A stretch of 26,412 nt of DNA. It comes from Gammaproteobacteria bacterium UBA2810. GTDB lineage: Bacteria > Pseudomonadota > Gammaproteobacteria > Enterobacterales > Succinivibrionaceae. Position 1 is the stretch's first letter; each line of letters opens with the position of its first letter. Positions 7,299 through 14,852 of this stretch are shown here, piece after piece. Position numbers and translations under genes: made by a program. Below the pieces are notes generated by a model that made no database searches, was not told the origin of the DNA, and was given only the letters and a program-made list of their open reading frames with translations. The stretch is taken from contig DEHC01000073.1 of NCBI GenBank assembly GCA_002351705.1, positions 1,359 to 27,770 of the forward strand, given 5' to 3'.

Positions 7299-7876
7299 TA
7301 CTTTACAATCCCCGAAAAGCCCATGAACGCCATTGACATGATCCCGGCCGCGATCATGCCTGACGCGGCTCCCCTGAAGGGGGCCGGGATGTCATTCTGC
7401 TCAAGCCTCTCGCGCATAGCGGAGAACATGAGGATTACCAGTGTGAAGCCAAGGCCTCCCCCGAGACCGTAGATGACGCTCTCGGCGAAATTGTGCTGCA
7501 GCGAGGTGTTGAGGAGCGTGAGTCCCAGCACTATGCAGTTCGTGGTGATGAGCGGGAGGTAGATGCCGAGGACCCCGTAGAGCTCCGGGTTGGTTTTCTT
7601 CAAAACAATCTCGAGGGTCTGCACCACGAGCGCTATGACGAAGATGTAGGCGATGGTCCTTAAATAGGTAAGCTCCAGCGGCGCGAGTATATAGGTCTCC
7701 GTAAGGTAGGTGAGCGCTGATGTAACCATGAGCACGAGGGTGGTCGCAAGCCCCATGCCGAATGACGAGCCGTACTTCCTCGAGACTCCCATGAACGGGC
7801 AGAGCCCGAGGAATTTCACCAGCACGAAGTTGTTCACAAACACTGTGCTGATAAGAATTAAGGCATACTCACGCAT
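7298..7876 (-). CDS. rsxA: Rsx/Rnf electron transport complex subunit A
   Basis: First gene of the operon. It encodes a 192-residue polytopic membrane subunit (about six segments), a paralogue of RsxE. Family motifs are KFLGLCPFMGVS (Cys26) and TTNCIVLG (Cys114), the paired cysteines thought to hold an iron-sulfur centre in the membrane together with RsxE. A strong ribosome-binding sequence, AAGGAG, lies seven bases before the start (7884-7889 on the plus strand). lpxH ends 82 bases upstream on the same strand, so the operon may have its own promoter in that gap or be read through from lpxH. Confidence 0.96.
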   Translation of the reverse strand: MREYALILISTVFVNNFVLVKFLGLCPFMGVSRKYGSSFGMGLATTLVLMVTSALTYLTETYILAPLELTYLRTIAYIFVIALVVQTLEIVLKKTNPELYGVLGIYLPLITTNCIVLGLTLLNTSLQHNFAESVIYGLGGGLGFTLVILMFSAMRERLEQNDIPAPFRGAASGMIAAGIMSMAFMGFSGIVK

Positions 7877-7921
7877 AACGCGGCTCCTTGCGCAGAGAAG
7901 AATACGCGCATTTTACTTCAA

Positions 7922-7949
7922 TTTTTACTATTCCGCTGGGAATTATCAA
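7922..7949 (-). promoter_or_regulatory. Weak candidate promoter for the rsx operon
   Basis: On the minus strand a TTGATA -35-like hexamer (7944-7949) stands 16 bases before TAAAAA (7922-7927), in the AT-rich 82-base gap between lpxH and rsxA. The -10 match is poor. I saw no convincing lpxH terminator in the gap. Confidence 0.3.
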
Positions 7950-7958
7950 GATTTATTT

Positions 7959-8714
7959 TTACAGGGAATACCTTCCGTCAAGCCTCGCGGTGATGAGCTT
8001 CACCTCATCGCCGTCAGCCCTGACGTACTTGAACTCCTTGTCCCAGGCACCCACGACATAGCGCCTTGCGGGGAGGTAGAGGGAGTTCGCCTGGAAAATC
8101 TCGGTATTGTAGTCCCTGATGAGGGGCCTGTGGGTGTGCCCGTGGATCATCACGGAGCACTGCCTCGCGGTCATGATCCGGAGGACCTCGCTGTCCGAGA
8201 CCTCCATGAGCTCAAGAGGCTTCACGGAGTTCTCGCTCCGGGACTTCCTCCGCATGCCGGCCGCGATCCGCTTCCTTATGGAAAGCGGGAGCGCGAGGAA
8301 GCACCTCTGCAGGAACGGGTTCGAGACCGTCCTCCGGTATTTCTGGTACTTTCTGTCGGCGGTGCAGAGGAGGTCGCCGTGGAGTATCACCGCGGAGGAT
8401 CTGCCGAGCCTCACCTCGCTGATGTCGGGAAGCAATGTGAGCCCCGCGAGATCGCAGTATTCTTTGCCTATCAGGAAGTCGCGGTTTCCCCGGATGAAGA
8501 ACTTCCCCGGGCGTCTGAGGCGCTGCAACTCCCAGGCGACGCGCTCCGAGAGGTCGGCGCGCTCGTCATCCCCGATCCAGGCCTCGAAGAGGTCGCCCAG
8601 GATATAGAGCTCGTCGCACCTCAGGCACTCCTCGCGGATGAACCTGATGAATCCCTCGGTGATGTCGGGGCGGCTGTCCTGAAGATGGAGATCCCCGATG
8701 AATATCCGCCTCAT
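7959..8714 (-). CDS. lpxH: UDP-2,3-diacylglucosamine diphosphatase
   Basis: Hydrolyses UDP-2,3-diacylglucosamine to lipid X and UMP in lipid A synthesis, at the inner face of the cytoplasmic membrane. The 251-residue protein has all metallophosphoesterase motifs: GDLHL (Asp8, His10), GDLFEAWIGDD (Asp41), GNRDFL (Asn77), HGD (His112) and HGHTHRP (191-197). The segment ALPLSIRKRIA is close to E. coli LpxH. The presence of lipid A synthesis confirms a Gram-negative host. It lies 115 bases downstream of ppiB on the same strand, the gene order found in E. coli, and is probably co-transcribed with it. Confidence 0.95.
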   Translation of the reverse strand: MRRIFIGDLHLQDSRPDITEGFIRFIREECLRCDELYILGDLFEAWIGDDERADLSERVAWELQRLRRPGKFFIRGNRDFLIGKEYCDLAGLTLLPDISEVRLGRSSAVILHGDLLCTADRKYQKYRRTVSNPFLQRCFLALPLSIRKRIAAGMRRKSRSENSVKPLELMEVSDSEVLRIMTARQCSVMIHGHTHRPLIRDYNTEIFQANSLYLPARRYVVGAWDKEFKYVRADGDEVKLITARLDGRYSL

Positions 8715-8829
8715 GCCGGCATTTCACCCATTCGTCTGTCCGTCATTCCCATTTGCCGCCCAAATCCGTGCCCGGGGCAGGGCATTCCTGCTATGCAAAG
8801 CCCGTCTGCACAGCTCCTGCTGACGATGC

Positions 8830-9333
8830 TCAGCCAGCCTCCCTGGCGCTTATGATCTCAACGGTCTCCGCGGGGACGTCGCGCATGTAGTAGCCGATGC
8901 TCCCGGTCTTCACCTTCTCGATCTTCTCCACGGTGTCCGTTCCCTCAGTGACCTTCCCGAACACGCAGTAGCCCCAGCCGCCGCGGGTCTCGCTCGTAAA
9001 GTCAAGGTAGGCGTTGTCAACGGTGTTGATGAAGAACTGGCTCGTGGCGGAGTGCGGATCGCCTGTCCTGGCCATCGCAATGGTGAACTTCCTGTTCTTA
9101 AGCCCGTTCGATGCCTCGTTCTTTATCGGATCGTGCGTCTCCTTCTCGGTGAAGTCCCTGGTGAGGCCGCCTCCCTGGATCATGAAGCCCTTTATGACGC
9201 GGTGGAATATGGTGCCGTCATAGAAGCCTTCCTTTACGTATTTAAGGAAATTCTCGCAGGTGAGAGGGGCCTTCTCCTCGTCGAGCTCGACGGTGAATGA
9301 GCCGAGGCTGGTCTCGAACTTTACTTTTTTCAT
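8830..9333 (-). CDS. ppiB: Cytoplasmic-type peptidyl-prolyl cis-trans isomerase (cyclophilin)
   Basis: Speeds proline cis-trans isomerisation during protein folding. With the start at 9331-9333 the product is 167 residues, against 164 for E. coli PpiB. It begins MKKVKFETSLGSF and contains IFHRVIKGFMIQGGG (42-56), with the catalytic Arg45 and substrate-binding Phe, Met and Gln, and HSATSQFFINTVDN (94-107). The open frame extends another 63 codons upstream, but that part is low in similarity to anything and lacks a ribosome site. The chosen start has AGGA eight bases before it. No signal peptide is seen. lpxH follows. Confidence 0.95.
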   Translation of the reverse strand: MKKVKFETSLGSFTVELDEEKAPLTCENFLKYVKEGFYDGTIFHRVIKGFMIQGGGLTRDFTEKETHDPIKNEASNGLKNRKFTIAMARTGDPHSATSQFFINTVDNAYLDFTSETRGGWGYCVFGKVTEGTDTVEKIEKVKTGSIGYYMRDVPAETVEIISAREAG

Positions 9334-9361
9334 GATTCTGTCCTGTTGCTGAGAGACGCCT

Positions 9362-9367
9362 ATTATA
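9362..9367 (-). promoter_or_regulatory. Candidate -10 element for ppiB
   Basis: Perfect TATAAT on the minus strand, 29 bases before the ppiB start and downstream of the 9522-9552 terminator. The -35 region does not match consensus. Confidence 0.4.
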
Positions 9368-9521
9368 AACAAATACGAACTGCAGGCGCATGGAAGGAAG
9401 AGGTGCCTTTGCAGGCGAAATGATCCGCCAGGGCCTCCCGGGGATTTGCGGGCTGGCGGCCGCGGGCCTCGCAGGAAGAGAAGGCATCCGCCGGCGTGAG
9501 GTGACTTCTGCGCAGTGAGCA

Positions 9522-9552
9522 AAAAGCGCCCCGCGGAATGCGGGGCGCTTTT
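9522..9552 (-). terminator. Strong intrinsic terminator of the RgpF-like gene
   Basis: A perfect 13-bp inverted repeat (AAAAGCGCCCCGC and its complement) surrounds a five-base loop. On the minus strand the stem is followed by a T run, so it ends transcription from the gene stopping at 9646 and insulates ppiB. The stem begins with A residues, so it would also work on the plus strand. Confidence 0.9.
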
Positions 9553-9645
9553 GGCTTTGCCCGGGGAGTCCTTATGCTCCCGGCCTCCTCACGGCCCCCG
9601 GCAGTATCCGGATGGCGGCCTGCCGGCAGAGCCTTTATTCCAGGC

Positions 9646-11625
9646 CTAGAAGAACTTAATCCGGCGCTCTCGCTTTATGGCCTTGAGCGCCATGTACTTC
9701 TGCCGGTAATGCTCCCTCCGGTGGCCGAAGGTGATTTTGGAGAGGAGCTTGTACCTGAGGTAGGTGCCGTAGCGGAAGGTCTTGTCAACCGTGACGGCAT
9801 TGGCAGGCAGCGCAGGAGCAGGAGACGTGGCAGGCGCGGCGCCGATGCCGAAGTTCGCTCCGGAATACTGCTTCAGGTGGTTCCAGTGCCCGGTCCAGGA
9901 GTTCCTGCCCCAGATCCTGTTGAGCTCTGCGTTGTAGTCGCGGAGCCGGTAGGAGAGGTTGTTGATGTAGAGCGCCGCGAAATCCTCAGGCATGGCCCAT
10001 TTCGAGAAATACCCCCGGTTCTGCGCGCAGTAGCAGAACACCCTCTCGAGCGCGTGGGAGATGGTATGGTCTATGGGCATCGGCTCCTCCGGGAAGTCGT
10101 CGTAGTCCCACTTGTAGGCGAACAGATCCGAGAGCGCGTCGGTCCTCGCCCAGAACATGGTCCCGAAAGGAGCTATGACCTTATCATCGAACGGGACTTT
10201 GAGCTTCAGCATGTCAAAGAGCTTTCTGAGCCAGTCAACGGTTCCCTCGAACACCTCCGCGCCCAGGGTGATGTACAGCGAGAAGTAGGGGACAGGAGGC
10301 ATCATCACGCCGGTGCGCGATGACTCATCGAATAGCTCCTCGACCAGATCCTTTACGTATTGCCTGCTTTCAAGGCAGCACTCGAGGCAGCGCCTCATGA
10401 AGTCCTGCGAGAGGGTATAGGGGATCTGCTTTGACTTCTTGTCATGGACAAAGCAGAACGCATCGTAATTTTTGACATAAGGCGCGAAGGTAACAAGAAG
10501 CGACGCGACATCGCGCCCACGGTTGGGCTTCAGGAGGAACGCAACCTTGCCGACCGCCGCTGAGCCTTTCCTCTCATCAAGCACTTTCCTGTATGCGTCA
10601 AGGACCTCCTGCTTCGAGGAGATAATATACAGATCTGATCCTTCCGGCATATTGAGGAGGTAGGAGCACATGTTCTCCGCGAGATCCGCGTAGTAGGCGT
10701 AGCAGACCAGGGCAATCCTGTGCTCCGTGTAGTGACTTGCCCTGCGGTGGATCCAGTTAAGGGCAAGCCCGTCCTTGATTGAGGAAAGCTTCTGGCAGCG
10801 CAGGAGATCCGAGTAAATGTACTCTACCGGGTAGGAGGTCTTCTTAAGAGCCTCCATGGTAAGGATCGGCACGAATCCCTCGCCGGTCTCGGTCCAGACA
10901 TTGGCCTCGTTTACAAAGAGCTTCCTCTTGATGAAAGGATCCCTGTCAGATGTGAGAAGCTCGTCAGCGCAGGCAAAGGTCGTGTTATAGGGGCAGTTGC
11001 GCCTGAAGTATCTGTCGCAGTCTACGTAGGTGTCGTAGGTGAAGCCGCAGTCATGGAGGTACTGCGTGAACTTGTTCTCATGGAAGCCGACCTCTATTGA
11101 GTAGTTTGAGGTTGGCTCCAGCTCTGTCCACCATTTCTGGAAGCCGTTTGACTCAACGACCCGCCTGCTGAAGACTATGAAGTACGACTGGATATGCTCA
11201 ACTATGGCAGATTCGGGATTGCCGCTGATGATCTCTGAGCCGGTAGCGGGGTGCTTGGTGATGCCCCAGAAATCGCACTTCCTCGACTCCATTTTTGAAA
11301 AGACCTCGGAGAGCGGATAGGCCGGGCCGTAGCTGCTGCAGTTGCAGAGAACCAGCTCGTCGTACTTCAGGATTTCCGGGAAGCCGAGGCTCAGGATTGT
11401 TTCCTTCCACGCGCCGAAGTCGAGACCCTTGTTCTCCCGGTTGAAGATCCCGAGACCGAGGCTTTCGATTTCCTTTCGTCCCTCAGGCTGGATCTTCCCG
11501 TTCACTATGAAGACAATCCTGTCAGTGACTTCCTTCAGTGCCTTTACGTAATATTTGACGTAGTCACTGACAAAGCCTTCCTTGTCGTAGAAGATATATA
11601 GGGCAAGCCGTTTCACTTTGTTCAT
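9646..11625 (-). CDS. RgpF-like rhamnan/polysaccharide synthesis protein (copy 1)
   Basis: A 659-residue protein of the RgpF (rhamnan synthesis F) family, members of which act in assembling rhamnose-containing cell-surface polysaccharides. The N-terminal half has KRLALYIFYD, RENKGLDFGAWKE and LCNCSSYGP; the second half has KPNRGRDVASLL and FVHDKKSK, then LKLKVPFDD, PFGTMFWAR and DFPEEPMP. The same blocks occur in the same order in the gene at 14849-16618, so the two are paralogues. The last about 60 residues form an Ala/Pro linker and a basic tail (GHRREHYRQKY) that copy 2 lacks. No signal peptide or membrane segment is obvious, so it is probably cytoplasmic. Codon 4 is GTG and aligns with the start of copy 2, so translation may begin there; neither start has a strong ribosome site. 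It lies between ppiB and cysS, which are neighbours in E. coli. The exact sugar and linkage are unknown. Confidence 0.82.
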   Translation of the reverse strand: MNKVKRLALYIFYDKEGFVSDYVKYYVKALKEVTDRIVFIVNGKIQPEGRKEIESLGLGIFNRENKGLDFGAWKETILSLGFPEILKYDELVLCNCSSYGPAYPLSEVFSKMESRKCDFWGITKHPATGSEIISGNPESAIVEHIQSYFIVFSRRVVESNGFQKWWTELEPTSNYSIEVGFHENKFTQYLHDCGFTYDTYVDCDRYFRRNCPYNTTFACADELLTSDRDPFIKRKLFVNEANVWTETGEGFVPILTMEALKKTSYPVEYIYSDLLRCQKLSSIKDGLALNWIHRRASHYTEHRIALVCYAYYADLAENMCSYLLNMPEGSDLYIISSKQEVLDAYRKVLDERKGSAAVGKVAFLLKPNRGRDVASLLVTFAPYVKNYDAFCFVHDKKSKQIPYTLSQDFMRRCLECCLESRQYVKDLVEELFDESSRTGVMMPPVPYFSLYITLGAEVFEGTVDWLRKLFDMLKLKVPFDDKVIAPFGTMFWARTDALSDLFAYKWDYDDFPEEPMPIDHTISHALERVFCYCAQNRGYFSKWAMPEDFAALYINNLSYRLRDYNAELNRIWGRNSWTGHWNHLKQYSGANFGIGAAPATSPAPALPANAVTVDKTFRYGTYLRYKLLSKITFGHRREHYRQKYMALKAIKRERRIKFF

Positions 11626-11728
11626 AGCTTCAATGTTTCTCTTGCATGGATTGGGTATATCCTGAGGCTCAACAGGCTCATCCCGTGAAAGCGCGGGAGC
11701 GCCGTATGACGCGAAAGAATGTGGGCTG

Positions 11729-11734
11729 ATTATA
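11729..11734 (-). promoter_or_regulatory. Candidate -10 element for the RgpF-like gene
   Basis: Perfect TATAAT on the minus strand, 103 bases before the start at 11625. A partial -35 (TCGAAC) is 17 bases upstream. It would leave a leader of about 95 bases. Confidence 0.4.
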
Positions 11735-11856
11735 AAACATAAATCGTGCCTGTTCGAGAAGCGGCTGTGTCCCGCCCCCCGGCCGATGAGGAGCGCTCAG
11801 CACATGGCAGGGCGCCGCAGCATCACAAAAATAAGGCGTTCCAGCGCGTTTTTGAC

Positions 11857-11862
11857 TATAAT
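11857..11862 (+). promoter_or_regulatory. Candidate -10 element for cysS
   Basis: Perfect TATAAT on the plus strand, 51 bases before the cysS start, in the divergent region shared with the RgpF-like gene. No consensus -35 is visible at 16-18 bases. Confidence 0.45.
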
Positions 11863-11913
11863 CCGGAACTGCAATGAATACCCAGAGTCCATCTCTTTAA
11901 GCGGAACATAATC

Positions 11914-13311
11914 ATGCTCAGAATCTACAATACCCTTACTAGGAAAAAGGAAGAGTTCAAACCTATCGAGCCCGGGAAAGTCGGCATGTACGTCTGCGGC
12001 GTAACCATCTACGACTACTGCCACATCGGGCACGGGAGGACCTTCGTCTGCTTCGACGTGATTGTCCGCTACCTCCGCTATCTTGGCTACAAGGTAACAT
12101 ACGTAAGAAACGTTACCGACGTCGATGACAAGATCATAAAGCGCGCGGCGGAGAACCATGAGCCGATAAGCTCCCTCACCGCCCGTATGGAGAAGGAGAT
12201 GCACAGCGACTTTGACGCGCTCGGCATGCTCCGCCCGGACATTGAGCCGCACGCCACCGAGAACATCGACGGCATCATCGACATTGTGAAGCGCCTCCTC
12301 GAGAACGGCAACGCCTATGTCGCGGGAAACGGCGACGTGATGTTCTCCATTGACAGCTTCCCGGAGTACGGACGCCTTTCCGGGCAGAAGCTCGATGACC
12401 TCCGCGCCGGCGCCCGTGTCGGAGTCGAGGAGAGCAAGCACAACCCCTATGACTTCGTGCTCTGGAAGATGTCGAAGCCCGGCGAGCCCGAGTGGGACTC
12501 CCCCTGGGGCAAGGGCAGACCTGGCTGGCACATCGAGTGCTCGGCGATGAACCACCGCTATCTCGGAGATAAGTTTGACATCCACGGCGGCGGCTCCGAC
12601 CTTATATTCCCGCACCATGAGAACGAGATCGCGCAGAGCTGCTGCGCCTTCCATACGACCTATGTCAACACCTGGATCCACTCCGGCATGGTGATGATCA
12701 ACAAGGAGAAGATGTCGAAGTCCCTGGGGAACTTCTTCACCATCCGCGACGTCCTCAAGGAGCACGCTCCGGAGGCAGTAAGGTTCTTCCTCCTCTCCGG
12801 GCAGTACCGCACCGCGCTCAACTACTCGAAGGAGAATCTCGAGCAGGCAAGGTCCGCTCTCGCGCGCCTCTATACCGCGCTCCGCGGCCTTGAGCTCCCG
12901 GCATCCGCTGACGCGGGCGATGACTGCGCTGACTACGAGAAGCGCTTCCGCGAGGCGATGGACGATGACTTCAACACTCCTCTCGCGCTCTCGGTCCTGT
13001 TCGAGCTCGCGAAGGAAGTGAACAGCCTGAAGGAGAAGAGCGATCCTGCCGCAGTGAAGGCAGGACTTATGCTCAGAAAACTCGGCGGCGTCCTCGGCAT
13101 CCTGCAGGACTCACCGGAGAGTTTCCTGAAGGGCGGCAGCCAGTCAGTCGATGAGGGCGGCGACGCCGAGATTGAGGCTCTTGTGAAGGAGCGCAACGAG
13201 GCAAGGGCCAGGAAGGACTGGAAGGCCGCCGACGCCGCAAGGAACAGGCTGCAGGAGCTCGGCATCGTTCTTGAGGATGGGCCGAACGGCACTGTCTGGA
13301 GAAGGAAATAA
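11914..13311 (+). CDS. cysS: Cysteinyl-tRNA synthetase
   Basis: Class I aminoacyl-tRNA synthetase that charges tRNA-Cys. The 465-residue protein (E. coli 461) has the HIGH motif at 37-40, KMSKS at 266-270, and the zinc/cysteine-binding residues Cys28 (MYVCGVT), Cys209 (HIECSAM), His234 and Glu238 (FPHHENE). The C-terminus (WKAADAARNRLQELGI) is the typical small helical domain. The start at 11914 is preceded by GCGGAA at eight bases. Arginine is often encoded by AGG even in this essential gene. It is divergent from the RgpF-like gene, whereas in E. coli it is divergent from ppiB. Confidence 0.97.
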   Translation: MLRIYNTLTRKKEEFKPIEPGKVGMYVCGVTIYDYCHIGHGRTFVCFDVIVRYLRYLGYKVTYVRNVTDVDDKIIKRAAENHEPISSLTARMEKEMHSDFDALGMLRPDIEPHATENIDGIIDIVKRLLENGNAYVAGNGDVMFSIDSFPEYGRLSGQKLDDLRAGARVGVEESKHNPYDFVLWKMSKPGEPEWDSPWGKGRPGWHIECSAMNHRYLGDKFDIHGGGSDLIFPHHENEIAQSCCAFHTTYVNTWIHSGMVMINKEKMSKSLGNFFTIRDVLKEHAPEAVRFFLLSGQYRTALNYSKENLEQARSALARLYTALRGLELPASADAGDDCADYEKRFREAMDDDFNTPLALSVLFELAKEVNSLKEKSDPAAVKAGLMLRKLGGVLGILQDSPESFLKGGSQSVDEGGDAEIEALVKERNEARARKDWKAADAARNRLQELGIVLEDGPNGTVWRRK

Positions 13312-13610
13312 GAGCGTGAGTTTTCCGGGCTCTGGCAGGCTCCGCTATGCAGCTATGCAGGGCAGCTATGCCGGAGCCTCCATCTTCGCCGGCTTGCAGC
13401 TTTGAGTTTCTGTGATGCCGCGGAAGTTCCCTAAGAAAGAGAGGCCTGACCGGAACATGGCAGGCGGATAGATGGCTATCTCCCGCTTTATTCCTGATCT
13501 GCCTATCGTTTCATCTCAGCAAAAGACCTGGCAGTTTTTTAGCCTGATGCCCGGTGATTCTGGAATCTTCGGGAAGAGACCACCTTTATTTGCGTAAGGA
13601 CAGCCTTCAG
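13312..13610. other. Gap between cysS and the WsaF-like gene
   Basis: About 300 bases without a supported gene. It contains the stem-loop at 13337-13379. At 13499-13540 a 5-bp stem (CTGCC/GGCAG) with a long loop is followed by six T, a possible weak terminator. No clear promoter for the next operon was found. A GTG-initiated upstream extension of the next gene begins at 13554, but I prefer the ATG at 13611. Confidence 0.5.
13337..13379. repeat. Stem-loop with three GCTATGC repeats after cysS
   Basis: A perfect 8-bp inverted repeat (AGGCTCCG / CGGAGCCT) encloses a 27-base loop in which GCTATGC occurs three times. No T run follows, so it is not a standard intrinsic terminator. Confidence 0.55.
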
Positions 13611-14852
13611 ATGAAATTCCTTGATTTATTCCGGAGAAACCGGACTGACCAGCCTTTTGAGCTTGTCAGCAGAAAGGTTCACCATGCCATGTGGGAAAGC
13701 TTCTCCTGCGCAGGCGTTACAGTTGATGACTCAAGGCCTGTATCCGTCAATATCGTCATGCAGGACATCTCGCAGCATATGAGCGCCGGGCCTCTCAGCA
13801 TCCTCTATTTCGGGAGGTTCCTCCTGAAGAGCGGATACCATGTGAGGCTCCTCATAATTTCCGGCAAGACCGCTGAGGAGCTGCAGGACACGCTCAGATG
13901 CCAGAATGACGACATTACCGGGATAAGCGGCCGGTTTGAGGTTGAGGCAATAAGGCTCCGGGAGAGCTCTGAGATAAGGGTTAACCCAGGCGACATGAGC
14001 GTCGCCACGATGTTCAACACCGCCTATGCGGCGTCTGCCATACAGAAAAGGTGCAGGAACAAAAAGTTCATCTATTTCATCCAGGATGACGAGCGGGAAT
14101 TTTTTCCTTCCTCATCCCTCCGGTGCGCGGCCGGGCAGTCCTATGCCCTTGACTGCTGCCCGCTCTTCTCCACGAAAATACTGGCGCAGCATTTCCTTGC
14201 TGAGGACATAGGGCAGCTCAGAAGCAGGAAAGTTCCTGTCATGTGGCAGGGCTGCCCGGCCAATTACCGCCTCCCGCCTTTCGAGGAGTTTTCCCGGAGG
14301 ACGAAAAAGAGGTTTGTCTTTTACGCACGGCCGAAGAACCCCAGGAACTGCTACGACTTCGCCATGTACCTCATCATCAGGGCTGTAGAGGAAGGATTGT
14401 TTGACGGCGGCTGGGAGTTCTACGGCATCGGCTACCCCGAGCCCTGCGATCTAGGGCTTCCCGGCGGCAGGACCCTTCACATGCTCCCGAACATGCCTCT
14501 TGACCGTTACATGGACAGCCTCTGCACCTATGACGTCGCGCTTTCCCTCATGGCAACGCCGCACCCCAGCATGCCTCCCGTGGATCTCTCGCTCTCCGGC
14601 TGCGTTGTGGTGACAAACACCTACAAGAACAAGACCAGCGGGGTTCTGTCGGAAATCTCTCATAACATCATAAGCGCGCCGCTCCTTGTGGAGCCGCTCC
14701 TTGATGCCCTTAGGAAGGCGGTGGAGTTCAGCGGCAACCTTGAGCTACGCTATGAAAATGCCAGGAATTCATCCTGGCCGAGATCGTGGGACACTGCCTT
14801 CGGCGCCGGGCACCTTGCCTGGATCCGGGACATTATGGGGGCAGGGCAATGA
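13611..14852 (+). CDS. WsaF-like glycosyltransferase (probable rhamnosyltransferase)
   Basis: A 413-residue GT-B-fold glycosyltransferase resembling WsaF, the rhamnosyltransferase of Geobacillus S-layer glycan synthesis, and similar proteins of O-antigen/rhamnan loci. Visible family features: PVSVNIVMQDIS (43-54) opening the N-terminal domain, YFIQDDE (155-161), FYARPKNPRNCYDFAM (237-252) at the start of the C-terminal domain, and ATPHPSMPPVDLSLSGCVVV (315-334), the probable nucleotide-sugar site. No membrane segment is seen. I chose the ATG at 13611 because AAGGA precedes it by ten bases; a GTG 19 codons earlier is in frame. The stop overlaps the start of the next gene (ATGA), so the two are translationally coupled. 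The donor is probably dTDP-rhamnose, which would fit rmlA in this window, but that is inference. Confidence 0.8.
   Translation: MKFLDLFRRNRTDQPFELVSRKVHHAMWESFSCAGVTVDDSRPVSVNIVMQDISQHMSAGPLSILYFGRFLLKSGYHVRLLIISGKTAEELQDTLRCQNDDITGISGRFEVEAIRLRESSEIRVNPGDMSVATMFNTAYAASAIQKRCRNKKFIYFIQDDEREFFPSSSLRCAAGQSYALDCCPLFSTKILAQHFLAEDIGQLRSRKVPVMWQGCPANYRLPPFEEFSRRTKKRFVFYARPKNPRNCYDFAMYLIIRAVEEGLFDGGWEFYGIGYPEPCDLGLPGGRTLHMLPNMPLDRYMDSLCTYDVALSLMATPHPSMPPVDLSLSGCVVVTNTYKNKTSGVLSEISHNIISAPLLVEPLLDALRKAVEFSGNLELRYENARNSSWPRSWDTAFGAGHLAWIRDIMGAGQ

Larger units (their letters stand above)
9334..9645. other. Intergenic gap between ppiB and the RgpF-like gene
   Basis: These 312 bases hold the ppiB upstream region, with a perfect minus-strand TATAAT at 9362-9367 about 29 bases before the start and no clear -35. 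They also hold the strong terminator of the upstream glycan gene (9522-9552). I see no small gene or RNA in the rest. Confidence 0.6.

Noticed and set aside
7710..8855. 381-codon plus-strand open frame across the rsxA start and lpxH
   Set aside because: Antisense to two secure genes and to the gap between them; the length is a by-product of GC-rich codon bias on the other strand.
9334..9522. Upstream extension of ppiB by 63 codons
   Set aside because: The start at 9333 aligns with PpiB family length and has a ribosome site; the extension covers the probable promoter.
11797..12765. 322-codon minus-strand open frame opposite cysS
   Set aside because: Antisense shadow of cysS; the product is rich in Val, Ala, His and Asp without any motif.
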